Under the pieces are notes generated by a model that had not been told where the DNA came from, did not search any database, and saw only the letters and a program-made list of their open reading frames with translations. This document shows, piece after piece, positions 1 to 5,061 of a DNA stretch of 5,061 nt. This DNA comes from Desulfuromonadaceae bacterium (GTDB taxonomy: Bacteria > Desulfobacterota > Desulfuromonadia > Desulfuromonadales > SZUA-540), in NCBI GenBank assembly GCA_003250235.1, contig QKGY01000018.1, positions 1 to 5,061 of the forward strand, written 5' to 3'. Positions within the stretch are counted from its first letter, which is position 1. The number at the start of each line of letters is the position of its first letter. The position numbers and the translations under genes are program-made.

Positions 1-1124
1 ATTTCCAGATCGGCGTGCATCGCCCCGGCGGCCTTGATGGCCTGGAAGATGGCGATCAGGTCGCGGGGAGTGGCGCCGATGGCGTTGAGGGCGCGGGCGA
101 TCTCGCCGATACTCACGCCCATGTCCACCACGATGAGGCCACCGGCATCTTCGGTCACACTGATGCCGGTCTGGGGGGTCACCACGGTCTGCCCCTGACT
201 CAGCGGCGCGGGCTGCGACACCTTGTCGTTCTCGGTGATGACCAGGCTCAGGTTGGCGTGGGAGACGGCCACCGTCGACAGGCGCACTTCCTCACCCATG
301 ACGATGGTGCCGGTCTTCTCGTTGACCACGATCTTGGCCAGGGCATCGGGGGTGACGCTGAGGCGCTCGAGAGCGGCGACAAAATCGACGGTGCGCCCCA
401 GATAGGCCCGCGGGATACCGATTTCGATGCTGCCGCTGTCAAGGGTATAGGCCGTGCCGCGGCCGAAGCGTGAATCGATCACCGCGGCCATGCGCGAGGC
501 GGTGGTAAAGTCGGCGCTGTTGAGCCGATAGACCAGCCGGTTCTCGTTGGGCAGGGTAAAGGGGACTTCCTGCTCCACCATAGCGCCACCGGGAATACGG
601 CCGACGGTCGGATGATTCTTCTGAACCTTGGCCCCCTTGCCGCCGAACGCCAGGGCGCCCACCACCAGCGGCCCCTGGGCCACGGCATAAACCTGCCCGT
701 CCGGTCCCTTGAGGGGAGACATCAGCAGGGTTCCGCCTGAAAGACTCGTGGCGTCACCGATAGAGGAGACCAGCACATCGATGTTGGAGCCGGTCTTGGC
801 GAACGGAGGCAGCTGGGCGGTCACGATGACCGCAGCCACGTTGTTCACCTTGACCTTGCTGCGATCCACGGTAATCCCCAGGTTCTCCATCATGTTGACC
901 AGGGACTGAATGGTAAACTCGGTGCTGTTGCTGTCGCCGGTGCCATCGAGACCGACAACCAGGCCGTAGCCGACCAGCTGGTTGTCGCGAACCCCTTCGA
1001 GGCTGGCGATATCCTTGATCCGGGCGGCCAGCGCCCCAGACGGCATGATCGTAGTGGCCAGAAGAATCACTGCGAGGGTGAATCGTGAAATCCTGCCCAT
1101 GGTCTCACCCGTTTCCTTGTTCAT
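1..1124 (-). CDS. flgI: Flagellar P-ring protein FlgI (3' end cut by window edge)
   Basis: FlgI forms the periplasmic P ring around the flagellar rod, in the peptidoglycan layer. Reading from 1124 gives 374 open codons with no stop. A signal peptide (residues 1-33) has basic residues R11 and R14, a hydrophobic core (about 15-27) and an ALA cleavage site. The mature protein starts ARIKDIASLEGVR and continues with the family hallmark GYGLVVGLDGTGD (residues 52-64). The C-terminal end, IFQAIKAAGAMHADLE, is the usual FlgI terminus, so only a few residues lie outside the window. Three in-frame ATGs are possible (1133, 1124, 1100). I chose 1124 because AGGA lies 8 nt upstream. ATG 1100 would still leave a complete signal peptide, while ATG 1133 has only a distant AGGG. 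The gene begins 21 nt after flgH. No cysteine codon is present in the translated frame, unlike E. coli FlgI. Family assignment is very secure; the exact start is not. Confidence 0.96.
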   Translation of the reverse strand, partial: MNKETGETMGRISRFTLAVILLATTIMPSGALAARIKDIASLEGVRDNQLVGYGLVVGLDGTGDSNSTEFTIQSLVNMMENLGITVDRSKVKVNNVAAVIVTAQLPPFAKTGSNIDVLVSSIGDATSLSGGTLLMSPLKGPDGQVYAVAQGPLVVGALAFGGKGAKVQKNHPTVGRIPGGAMVEQEVPFTLPNENRLVYRLNSADFTTASRMAAVIDSRFGRGTAYTLDSGSIEIGIPRAYLGRTVDFVAALERLSVTPDALAKIVVNEKTGTIVMGEEVRLSTVAVSHANLSLVITENDKVSQPAPLSQGQTVVTPQTGISVTEDAGGLIVVDMGVSIGEIARALNAIGATPRDLIAIFQAIKAAGAMHADLE

Positions 1125-1132
1125 GCGTTTCA

Positions 1133-1138
1133 TCCTGT
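1133..1138 (-). promoter_or_regulatory. Ribosome binding site candidate for flgI
   Basis: The minus strand reads ACAGGA here, and its AGGA core ends 8 nt before the ATG at 1124. The last A of this motif is also the A of the alternative ATG at 1133. This site is the main reason for preferring the 1124 start over 1133 or 1100. Confidence 0.5.
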
Positions 1139-1145
1139 CGTCGCC

Positions 1146-1841
1146 CTAGAACGGCCAGACGTTATCCAGCACCCGTACCAGCCAGCCCTGTTTCTGCTTG
1201 TCGCTGAGCACCCCTTTACCGGTGTAGGTGATTTGAGAGTCGAGGATATACATCGAGTTGATGGTGTTGTCGCGGGTGATGTCGGCCGGGCGAACCAGGC
1301 CGGTCAGCCGGATAATCTGGTCCTCGTTGTTGACCTTGACGTTCTTGCCCCCTTCGATCCGCATGTTGCCGTTGGCGAAGACCTCGGTCACCCGCACGGT
1401 CAGAGACGCCACGAGGTCTTCCTTGCGGCTTGTGCTGCCTGAGCCCTCGAAGCTGTTGTCGTAGTCGGCGCCGACAAGGTTGGCCGGGTCGATGGCTTTG
1501 TTGATCCTGCCGATATTTTTCTCGATACCGAAGAGGTTGTTGATGCCGGCGCTGGCGCTGCTGGTACGCGCGGTGGAGGTGCTGGCCTCTTTGCTGGCGC
1601 TGGCCTGCTCATAAATGGCCACGGTCAGGATATCCCCCACCCGACGCGCCTTATGGTCGGAGAAGAGATCGTTCTTGTTCTGGCTCCACAGCGACCCGGG
1701 CGCCGAGGCCTGCATGGCCGGCTCCATCGGCGGAGCAGACAGGGCAGCCGGCTGAGGAGTCGGCGCTACAACAGGTTTTGACGCGGCACATCCCGAGATC
1801 AGGATCGAAGCGGCCAGAATGCCAAAGAGAAATTTTTTCAT
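1146..1841 (-). CDS. flgH: Flagellar L-ring lipoprotein FlgH
   Basis: FlgH builds the outer-membrane L ring that, with the P ring, forms the bushing for the flagellar rod. The 231-residue length is normal for the family. The N-terminus is a lipoprotein signal: MKK, a hydrophobic core, then the lipobox ISGC with Cys18 as the lipidated residue. A Pro/Ala-rich linker follows (about 23-48). The conserved FlgH body starts at GSLW (49-52), then DHKARRVGDILTV (62-74), FEGSGSTSRKEDLVASL (131-147), the NGNMRIEGGKNVKVN stretch (157-171) and VRPADI (183-188). It ends GWLVRVLDNVWPF, the typical FlgH tail. The start lies 2 nt after the flgA stop, and its GGAG ribosome site lies inside the last flgA codons, so translation is probably coupled to flgA. 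The stop codon is TAG. Confidence 0.97.
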   Translation of the reverse strand: MKKFLFGILAASILISGCAASKPVVAPTPQPAALSAPPMEPAMQASAPGSLWSQNKNDLFSDHKARRVGDILTVAIYEQASASKEASTSTARTSSASAGINNLFGIEKNIGRINKAIDPANLVGADYDNSFEGSGSTSRKEDLVASLTVRVTEVFANGNMRIEGGKNVKVNNEDQIIRLTGLVRPADITRDNTINSMYILDSQITYTGKGVLSDKQKQGWLVRVLDNVWPF

Positions 1842-1843
1842 GA

Positions 1844-2797
1844 TCAGAACTCCACTTCCACCGCTCCGGGAGCGGAAACCCGGCAGAGAATCTCCTTCTG
1901 CGAGGCGGTGTTGCGTACCTTGATGGTATCGCCCATCTTGCCGTCTTCACGGGCCAGACCCGTGGCCGTGATGGCCAGGGCACCCTTGTGCGCCGTGATG
2001 CTCACCAGATCTCCGCGCTTGACCAGGGGAGGAAACTCGACATAACTGCGCTCGATCACGTCGCCGAGACGGATCGTGCGCCGGGCTTTTTTGCCAACCA
2101 GTTCGTCGGGGTCGAGACAGGCTTCACGAACATTACCGAGATCCACGTCGGCCAGTTGCACGTCGGAGGCCAAAATCACTTGGCCGCGGCGCAGCTCCGT
2201 CGTGGCCACGGCTACGGAAGCGAGCGCCTTCAGATCGACGCGAACGGACTGGTTTTTCACCACCCGGCCGTCGATGCGGAAAATCAGGGTAAACCGGCTG
2301 CTGCCGATAATGCGCGGGTCGGCGGGGATCACCTCGTAATCGAGCTCGCCCTGCGGCAGCACGAAGGGGGCTACCCGGCCGACAAGCTGAAAGGACAGCT
2401 TCGCCTGGGGAAGTTGAGAACTTTTCCCCTTGAGATAGGCCTCAATGATCTGCGTCACACGAGCCTGGTCGATGGTAATCCCGGCGCGGTGCACACGGAT
2501 CCGCTCGGCGCCGCTCCAGGTGCTGTTTTCGAGATCGGGTTCGGAATGGACGAGATAGGTGCGCAGATCGTCGGCCGCGTACACGCCGTCCTCTCCCGGG
2601 GCCGGAGCCCGCAGCAGGGTCAGGGATTCTAGGACATGAGCCTCCGACGCAGGAAGGATATCGGCCACTTCGCCCAGGAGCAAAATTTCGCCGCTGGCGG
2701 TGGCGCTTGAGCGGAAGCGGATTTCCAGGGCCGTGGCGGTAAACGCCTGCCCCAGAACCATCAGCATCACGATCGCTATCCATCCTCGCTTCATCAT
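1844..2797 (-). CDS. flgA: Flagellar P-ring assembly chaperone FlgA (long form)
   Basis: FlgA is a periplasmic chaperone that binds FlgI and helps it assemble into the P ring. The 317-residue protein starts MMKRGW, with a hydrophobic signal segment and likely cleavage after A23 (ATA before LEIRF). Residues about 25-105 form an additional N-terminal region (GEILLLGEVADI, then GAERIRVHR). Residues 106-190 match the usual FlgA N-terminal part (ITIDQARVTQIIEAYL). Residues about 191-252 are the SAF-like domain, with TTELRRGQVI, DVQLADVDL and a KKARRTIRLGDVI stretch. The C-terminal beta region (254-317) contains VKRGDLVSI and GLAREDGKMGDTIKVRN, which are strong FlgA signatures. It is about 100 residues longer than the E. 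coli protein (219 residues, from memory). A second ATG at 2794 is equally possible; 2797 gives a 6-nt spacing to TAGGA. It follows flgG by 8 nt and precedes flgH by 2 nt. Confidence 0.95.
   Translation of the reverse strand: MMKRGWIAIVMLMVLGQAFTATALEIRFRSSATASGEILLLGEVADILPASEAHVLESLTLLRAPAPGEDGVYAADDLRTYLVHSEPDLENSTWSGAERIRVHRAGITIDQARVTQIIEAYLKGKSSQLPQAKLSFQLVGRVAPFVLPQGELDYEVIPADPRIIGSSRFTLIFRIDGRVVKNQSVRVDLKALASVAVATTELRRGQVILASDVQLADVDLGNVREACLDPDELVGKKARRTIRLGDVIERSYVEFPPLVKRGDLVSITAHKGALAITATGLAREDGKMGDTIKVRNTASQKEILCRVSAPGAVEVEF
1850..1854 (-). promoter_or_regulatory. Ribosome binding site of flgH, inside flgA
   Basis: The minus strand reads TGGAG, 8 nt before the flgH ATG. It falls in the last sense codons of flgA (GTG GAG TTC TGA). 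Ribosomes finishing flgA therefore uncover and stop on the flgH initiation region, which suggests coupled translation of the P-ring chaperone and the L-ring protein. Confidence 0.7.
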
Positions 2798-2803
2798 CGA
2801 TCG

Positions 2804-2808
2804 TCCTA
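2804..2808 (-). promoter_or_regulatory. Ribosome binding site of flgA overlapping the flgG stop codon
   Basis: The minus strand reads TAGGA. Its TAG is the flgG stop codon (2808-2806), and the AGGA core sits 6 nt before the first flgA ATG at 2797. The termination and initiation signals share bases, an arrangement typical of coupled translation. Confidence 0.65.
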
Positions 2809-3594
2809 ACGAACCAGAGCGTTGGTCATCTGCAGCATTTCGTCAGCGGTTTTGATGGCCTTGGAGTTGACCTCGTAGGCCCTCTGCCCGGCGATCATAT
2901 TGACCATCTCTTCCATGACGCTGACGTTGGAGCCTTCAAGGAACCCCTGAGAGAGCATTCCCATGCCGTCAACGCTGGGGACGCCCGTCGTCGGGGCCCC
3001 GGAACTCACCGTTTCGGCAAAGAGGTTGCGGCCGAGGTTGGAGAGACCGGCCGGATTGCTGAAGCGGGCCAGTTCGATGGTACCCACCTGGGTCGGAGCG
3101 GCCTGGCCATCGAGAAACACCTCGACGCCCCCGCCCTCGCCGATCGAAACCTTGGTGGCGTTGGTCGGGATGACGATTTCCGGGAAAAGCGGGTAGCCGT
3201 CGGAGGTCACCACGCGCCCGACGCTGTCCTTCTTGAAGGAGCCCGCGCGGGTGTAGGCGGTTTCGCCATTGGGCAGGAGGATCTGAAAGAAACCGTCCCC
3301 CTCGATGGCGAGGTCCAGTTCGTTGCCGGTATTCTGCATATCGCCCACGGTGAAGATCTTCTGCACCGCGGCGACCTTGGAACCGAGGCCGACCTGAATG
3401 CCGGTGGGCACCTCACCGCCATCGGCGGTGGAAGCGCCGGCGACGCGGGCGGTCTGGTAAAGGATGTCCTGAAAGTCGGCGCGGCTCTTCTTGAAGCCGA
3501 CGCTGTTGACGTTGGCCAGGTTGTTGGCGATCACGTCCATGTTGATCTGCTGTGCTTCCATGCCGCTCGAGGCGGTCCAGAGTGCCCTGATCAT
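2806..3594 (-). CDS. flgG: Flagellar distal rod protein FlgG
   Basis: FlgG polymerises into the distal rod of the flagellar drive shaft after export through the flagellar type III apparatus; it has no signal peptide. The 262-residue length is standard. The N-terminus MIRALWTASSGMEAQQ and the motif ANNLANVNSVGFKK (23-36) are the classical rod/hook D0 signature. The following segment to about residue 90 (FQDILYQ, then GIQVGLGSKV and FTVGDMQNTGNELDLAI) is characteristic of FlgG rather than FlgF or FlgE. The central part contains EGDGFFQI (98-105) and YTRAGSF (114-120). The C-terminal helix starts at LSQGFLEGSNV (214-224) and ends MLQMTNALVR. The start is fixed by a strong TAAGGAG 5 nt upstream of the ATG, and the gene begins 24 nt after the flgF stop. 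It stops with TAG, shared with the flgA ribosome site. Confidence 0.98.
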   Translation of the reverse strand: MIRALWTASSGMEAQQINMDVIANNLANVNSVGFKKSRADFQDILYQTARVAGASTADGGEVPTGIQVGLGSKVAAVQKIFTVGDMQNTGNELDLAIEGDGFFQILLPNGETAYTRAGSFKKDSVGRVVTSDGYPLFPEIVIPTNATKVSIGEGGGVEVFLDGQAAPTQVGTIELARFSNPAGLSNLGRNLFAETVSSGAPTTGVPSVDGMGMLSQGFLEGSNVSVMEEMVNMIAGQRAYEVNSKAIKTADEMLQMTNALVR

Positions 3595-3599
3595 AGTTG

Positions 3600-3606
3600 C
3601 TCCTTA
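3600..3606 (-). promoter_or_regulatory. Strong ribosome binding site of flgG
   Basis: The minus strand reads TAAGGAG, 5 nt before the flgG ATG at 3594. It is the best Shine-Dalgarno match in the window. This fits FlgG being needed in more copies than most other rod and ring-assembly proteins (the copy number is general knowledge, the link is inference). Confidence 0.75.
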
Positions 3607-3618
3607 TCTCTCGTTGCC

Positions 3619-4350
3619 TTAACCGACCAGGCCGATATCGTTGGCTTTGGACGATAGGTCGTCAAATGTTTTCATCATGCGCTGGCAGGCCTCGAAGGCG
3701 CGATTGGCTTCCATCATACGGGCCATCTCGATCATCATGTTGACGTTGGCCTCCTCAAGCTGCCCCTGGTAGATCCTGGGCTCTTCCACGATCTTGGGGG
3801 TCACATCCTCGGATACCGGGATGAACAGGCCGTTGCCGCGCCGCGCCAGCTGGCTTTTGTCCTCGAATTGGAAGAGAGGGATTTTCTTGAGTTCGCCGTT
3901 GCCCAGGTTCGCCATGCCGCGCTCGTCGATCTCCACGTTCGAACGGGGCAGGAGGATGGGCCGGCGGTCATCGCCGATGACGTCCATCCCCGAGGCGGTT
4001 TTCAGATTGCCGACCCGGTCGACATGAAAGTTGCCCTGACGGGTATAGAATTCGTTGCCGTTGTCGTCGCGCACCTTGAAGAAGCCTTCCCCTTCGATGC
4101 CCAGGTGGGTGCTGACGCCCGTGCGATTGAACATGCCCTGGTCGAAGTCGGTGAACCCCTGCTTGATCTCGGTGAAGTTGATCCCTTTGATCTCGCGCCC
4201 GGTCTGAGCCTGCTCCAGGATCCCCGCAAAGGCATCCTGGCCGCGCTTGAAGCCGACCGTCTTGACGTTGCTCAGGTTGTCGCTGATGGTGTCCATCAGC
4301 TTCATCCTGGCCATCGCCCCCGACATCGCGCTGTAAAGACCTGAACTCAT
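3619..4350 (-). CDS. flgF: Flagellar proximal rod protein FlgF
   Basis: FlgF is a rod subunit located below FlgG and exported by the flagellar type III apparatus. With the start at 4350 it has 243 residues, close to the usual family length. It begins MSSGLYSAMSGA, a typical FlgF N-terminus, followed by DNLSNVKTVGFKR (24-36), the rod/hook D0 motif. The centre has GIEGEGFFKV (84-93) and YTRQGNFHVD (102-111). The C-terminal helix carries YQGQLEEANVNMMIEMARMM (194-213), a good FlgF C-terminal match. An in-frame ATG at 4395 would add 15 residues (starting MSMRYQTPRKRG). I reject it because GAGAGGG sits 9 nt before 4350, because family members begin at the MSSGLY-type sequence, and because the extension would cover the promoter candidate. 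Cys222, near the C-terminus, is unusual for an axial protein. The stop is TAA; flgG follows after 24 nt. Confidence 0.96.
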   Translation of the reverse strand: MSSGLYSAMSGAMARMKLMDTISDNLSNVKTVGFKRGQDAFAGILEQAQTGREIKGINFTEIKQGFTDFDQGMFNRTGVSTHLGIEGEGFFKVRDDNGNEFYTRQGNFHVDRVGNLKTASGMDVIGDDRRPILLPRSNVEIDERGMANLGNGELKKIPLFQFEDKSQLARRGNGLFIPVSEDVTPKIVEEPRIYQGQLEEANVNMMIEMARMMEANRAFEACQRMMKTFDDLSSKANDIGLVG

Positions 4351-4359
4351 AAACGCATT

Positions 4360-4366
4360 CCCTCTC
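4360..4366 (-). promoter_or_regulatory. Ribosome binding site deciding the flgF start
   Basis: The minus strand reads GAGAGGG, 9 nt before the ATG at 4350. It supports the shorter FlgF over the 15-residue extended frame beginning at 4395. Confidence 0.65.
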
Positions 4367-4373
4367 TTCCGTG

Positions 4374-4395
4374 GTGTCTGATACCTCATCGACAC
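4374..4395 (-). other. Imperfect inverted repeat in the flgF leader
   Basis: On the minus strand GTGTCGAT (4395-4388) can pair with ATCAGACAC, leaving one bulged A and a 5-nt GAGGT loop. No run of T follows, so it is not an intrinsic terminator. It overlaps the candidate -10 element and could be an operator-like palindrome, an RNA hairpin or chance. Confidence 0.25.
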
Positions 4396-4413
4396 GCGCG
4401 GGACAATTCTTTA
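4386..4413 (-). promoter_or_regulatory. Candidate sigma-28 (FliA) type promoter for flgF-flgI
   Basis: The minus strand carries TAAAGAAT (4413-4406), 12 nt, then GTCGATGA (4393-4386). The enterobacterial sigma-28 consensus, from general knowledge, is TAAAGTTT, 11 nt, GCCGATAA. Each half matches 6 of 8 positions, including the TAAA and the CGAT core, but the spacer is one base longer. The site lies in the largest intergenic gap of the window. It would give a start near 4378 and a leader of roughly 28 nt with the flgF ribosome site. This is a sequence match only. Rod genes are often controlled by sigma-54 or an early regulator rather than sigma-28, so function is uncertain. Confidence 0.35.
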
Positions 4414-4417
4414 GCTC

Positions 4418-4822
4418 TTAATCGGAGCGTCGTGCCACCTGCGCCAGTTTGACCAGTTGCTCGGCCTCTCGCGGCGAGATCTTCAGCACCTCGGCGATCT
4501 CTTCGGCCTTCATGCCGTGGCAGGCCATCGAGGCCAGGTAACGGTATTTTTCCGGCGCGCTGCCGCCAGGTGGCGCCAGGGACCGGGCCTTGAGCTGCGC
4601 GCGCAGCATCTCGGCATCCACGGTGTCCGGCGTTTCAACCGGCTTCTCCCCTTTTGCGCGCTCCAGCATCGTCACCCGCGCCAGCGCTTCTCCGAGCTCC
4701 GACCGCAAGGCGTTGACCAGCTTCTCCTGCCGGCGCAGCTTGCCCAGAAGGACGATCAGCAACCCACAGGTGAGCAGGCAGAGGACGGAAGCGGCAATGT
4801 AGGAGATGTCTTGAAGGGTCAT
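4418..4822 (-). CDS. Small bitopic membrane protein between fliA and flgF, coiled coil plus HTH-like C-terminus
   Basis: This 134-residue protein of unproven function sits 8 nt after fliA. Residues about 6-27 (ISYIAASVLCLLTCGLLIVL) form one transmembrane helix, followed by basic residues (KLRRQEK). This suggests a short outside N-terminus and a cytoplasmic body. Residues about 28-58 look like a coiled coil (heptad leucines and charged residues, VNALRSELGEALARVTMLE). A linker rich in Pro, Gly and Ala follows. Residues about 92-130 resemble a small helix-turn-helix: YRYLASMACHGMKAEEIAEVL, then KISPREAEQLVKLAQ. The same plan of N-terminal anchor, coiled coil and C-terminal HTH-like motif occurs in DUF2802/DUF6115-type proteins. 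It also resembles Bacillus SwrB, which is encoded just after sigD and promotes flagellar export-apparatus maturation. That parallel is inferred from architecture and position only. The ribosome site is weak (TAGG, 7 nt upstream). The stop is TAA. Confidence 0.85.
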   Translation of the reverse strand: MTLQDISYIAASVLCLLTCGLLIVLLGKLRRQEKLVNALRSELGEALARVTMLERAKGEKPVETPDTVDAEMLRAQLKARSLAPPGGSAPEKYRYLASMACHGMKAEEIAEVLKISPREAEQLVKLAQVARRSD

Positions 4823-4829
4823 GGCAGAG

Positions 4830-4833
4830 CCTA
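4830..4833 (-). promoter_or_regulatory. Weak ribosome binding site overlapping the fliA stop
   Basis: The minus strand reads TAGG, whose TAG is the fliA stop codon, 7 nt before the ATG at 4822. The weak match and shared bases suggest that the small membrane protein is translated mainly by ribosomes that have just finished fliA. Confidence 0.4.
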
Positions 4834-5061
4834 ACGGGTACGTTTCTGCATCTTCACTTTGAGTTTGAGCAGGGCCTGGCTGTGCAGCTGCGACACCCGC
4901 CCTTCGGAGACGTCGAGAACCTCGGCGATCTCCTTCTGACTGAGCTCCTCGTAGTAATAGAGCGCAATCACCATCCGTTCTTTTTCGGTGAGCTTTTCGA
5001 GATGCCCGGCCAGCTCCCGGGTCAATTCGTGTTCTGCCAGCTGTTCTTCGGGATTTTTGCC
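4831..5061 (-). CDS. fliA: Flagellar sigma factor FliA (sigma-28), C-terminal part, 5' end outside window
   Basis: FliA directs RNA polymerase to flagellar and chemotaxis promoters. Only the last 76 residues are present, open to the window edge and beginning GKNPEEQLAEHELTREL. An internal TTG at 5025 is not the real start: the frame continues upstream with a sensible sigma-factor sequence. This part is sigma region 4. LEKLTEKERMVIALYYYEEL is the first helix pair, and LSQKEIAEVLDVSEGRVSQL is the helix-turn-helix that reads the -35 element. It is followed by HSQALLKLKVKM, which is the pattern of FliA/WhiG-type sigma-70 family proteins (RVSQ-HSQA). No anti-sigma factor gene (flgM) is visible in the window. 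The stop is TAG, 8 nt before the next gene. Confidence 0.94.
   Translation of the reverse strand, partial: GKNPEEQLAEHELTRELAGHLEKLTEKERMVIALYYYEELSQKEIAEVLDVSEGRVSQLHSQALLKLKVKMQKRTR

Noticed and set aside
15..473. A 152-codon plus-strand open frame at the left edge
   Set aside because: It lies opposite flgI, whose reading frame is continuous and unmistakable across the whole region; the Gly/His/Asp-rich product is a codon-bias artefact.
1125..1145. A promoter or terminator between flgH and flgI
   Set aside because: The gap is only 21 nt and shows no stem with a T-run and no -10/-35 or -24/-12 pattern.
1988..2632. A 214-codon open frame on the plus strand, antisense to flgA
   Set aside because: It lies entirely opposite a clear flgA, encodes a His/Gly/Asp-rich sequence typical of antisense frames in high-G+C genes, and has no recognisable domain or ribosome site.
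3868..4344. A 158-codon open frame on the plus strand, antisense to flgF
   Set aside because: It is a shadow of flgF; its composition follows the antisense of FlgF codons and no family is recognisable.
4351..4395. Fifteen-residue N-terminal extension of FlgF from the ATG at 4395
   Set aside because: There is a better ribosome site for 4350, FlgF proteins start at the MSSGLY-type sequence, and the extension MSMRYQTPRKRGNAF is not family-like.
4351..4417. A sigma-54 promoter in the flgF leader
   Set aside because: No TGGC - N - TTGC type pair with GG/GC spaced as required at -24/-12 was found on the minus strand.
4831..5025. A separate 64-residue HTH protein starting at 5025
   Set aside because: The start would be an internal TTG; the frame continues upstream to the window edge as sigma-factor sequence, so this is the C-terminus of FliA.

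Overview
The window is a stretch of a flagellar biogenesis operon from a Gram-negative bacterium with high G+C content. All genes are on the minus strand, so transcription runs from position 5061 toward position 1. L-ring (FlgH) and P-ring (FlgI) genes imply an outer membrane and peptidoglycan. The order fliA - small membrane protein - flgF - flgG - flgA - flgH - flgI, together with a long FlgA and the codon bias, fits Desulfuromonadales/Geobacter-type bacteria (the former Deltaproteobacteria). The lineage is an inference from memory of gene order, not from a search.

Layout in the direction of transcription: (1) 5061-4831, the C-terminal 76 residues of the flagellar sigma factor FliA (sigma-28), cut by the window edge; (2) 4822-4418, a 134-residue bitopic membrane protein with a coiled coil and a C-terminal helix-turn-helix-like segment; (3) a 67-nt gap, the largest in the window, holding a sigma-28-like promoter candidate and a small imperfect hairpin; (4) 4350-3619 flgF, proximal rod; (5) 3594-2806 flgG, distal rod; (6) 2797-1844 flgA, P-ring chaperone; (7) 1841-1146 flgH, L-ring lipoprotein; (8) 1124 to the left edge, flgI, P-ring protein, missing only its last few codons.

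The genes form one functional unit. FliA directs RNA polymerase to flagellar promoters. FlgF and FlgG are secreted through the flagellar export apparatus to build the rod. FlgA, FlgI and FlgH pass through the inner membrane by signal peptides and build the P and L rings that serve as the bushing for the rod. The spacing is tight (2 to 24 nt apart from the flgF leader), and several Shine-Dalgarno sequences lie on or before the upstream stop codon, which points to translational coupling.

I saw no RNA genes, mobile elements, CRISPR arrays, repeats or terminators, and no gene-free stretch over 300 bases. This is a conserved housekeeping-type motility locus, not an obvious new system. The items most worth a second look are the small membrane protein just downstream of fliA, whose position and architecture recall Bacillus SwrB, and the sigma-28-like promoter candidate in front of flgF.
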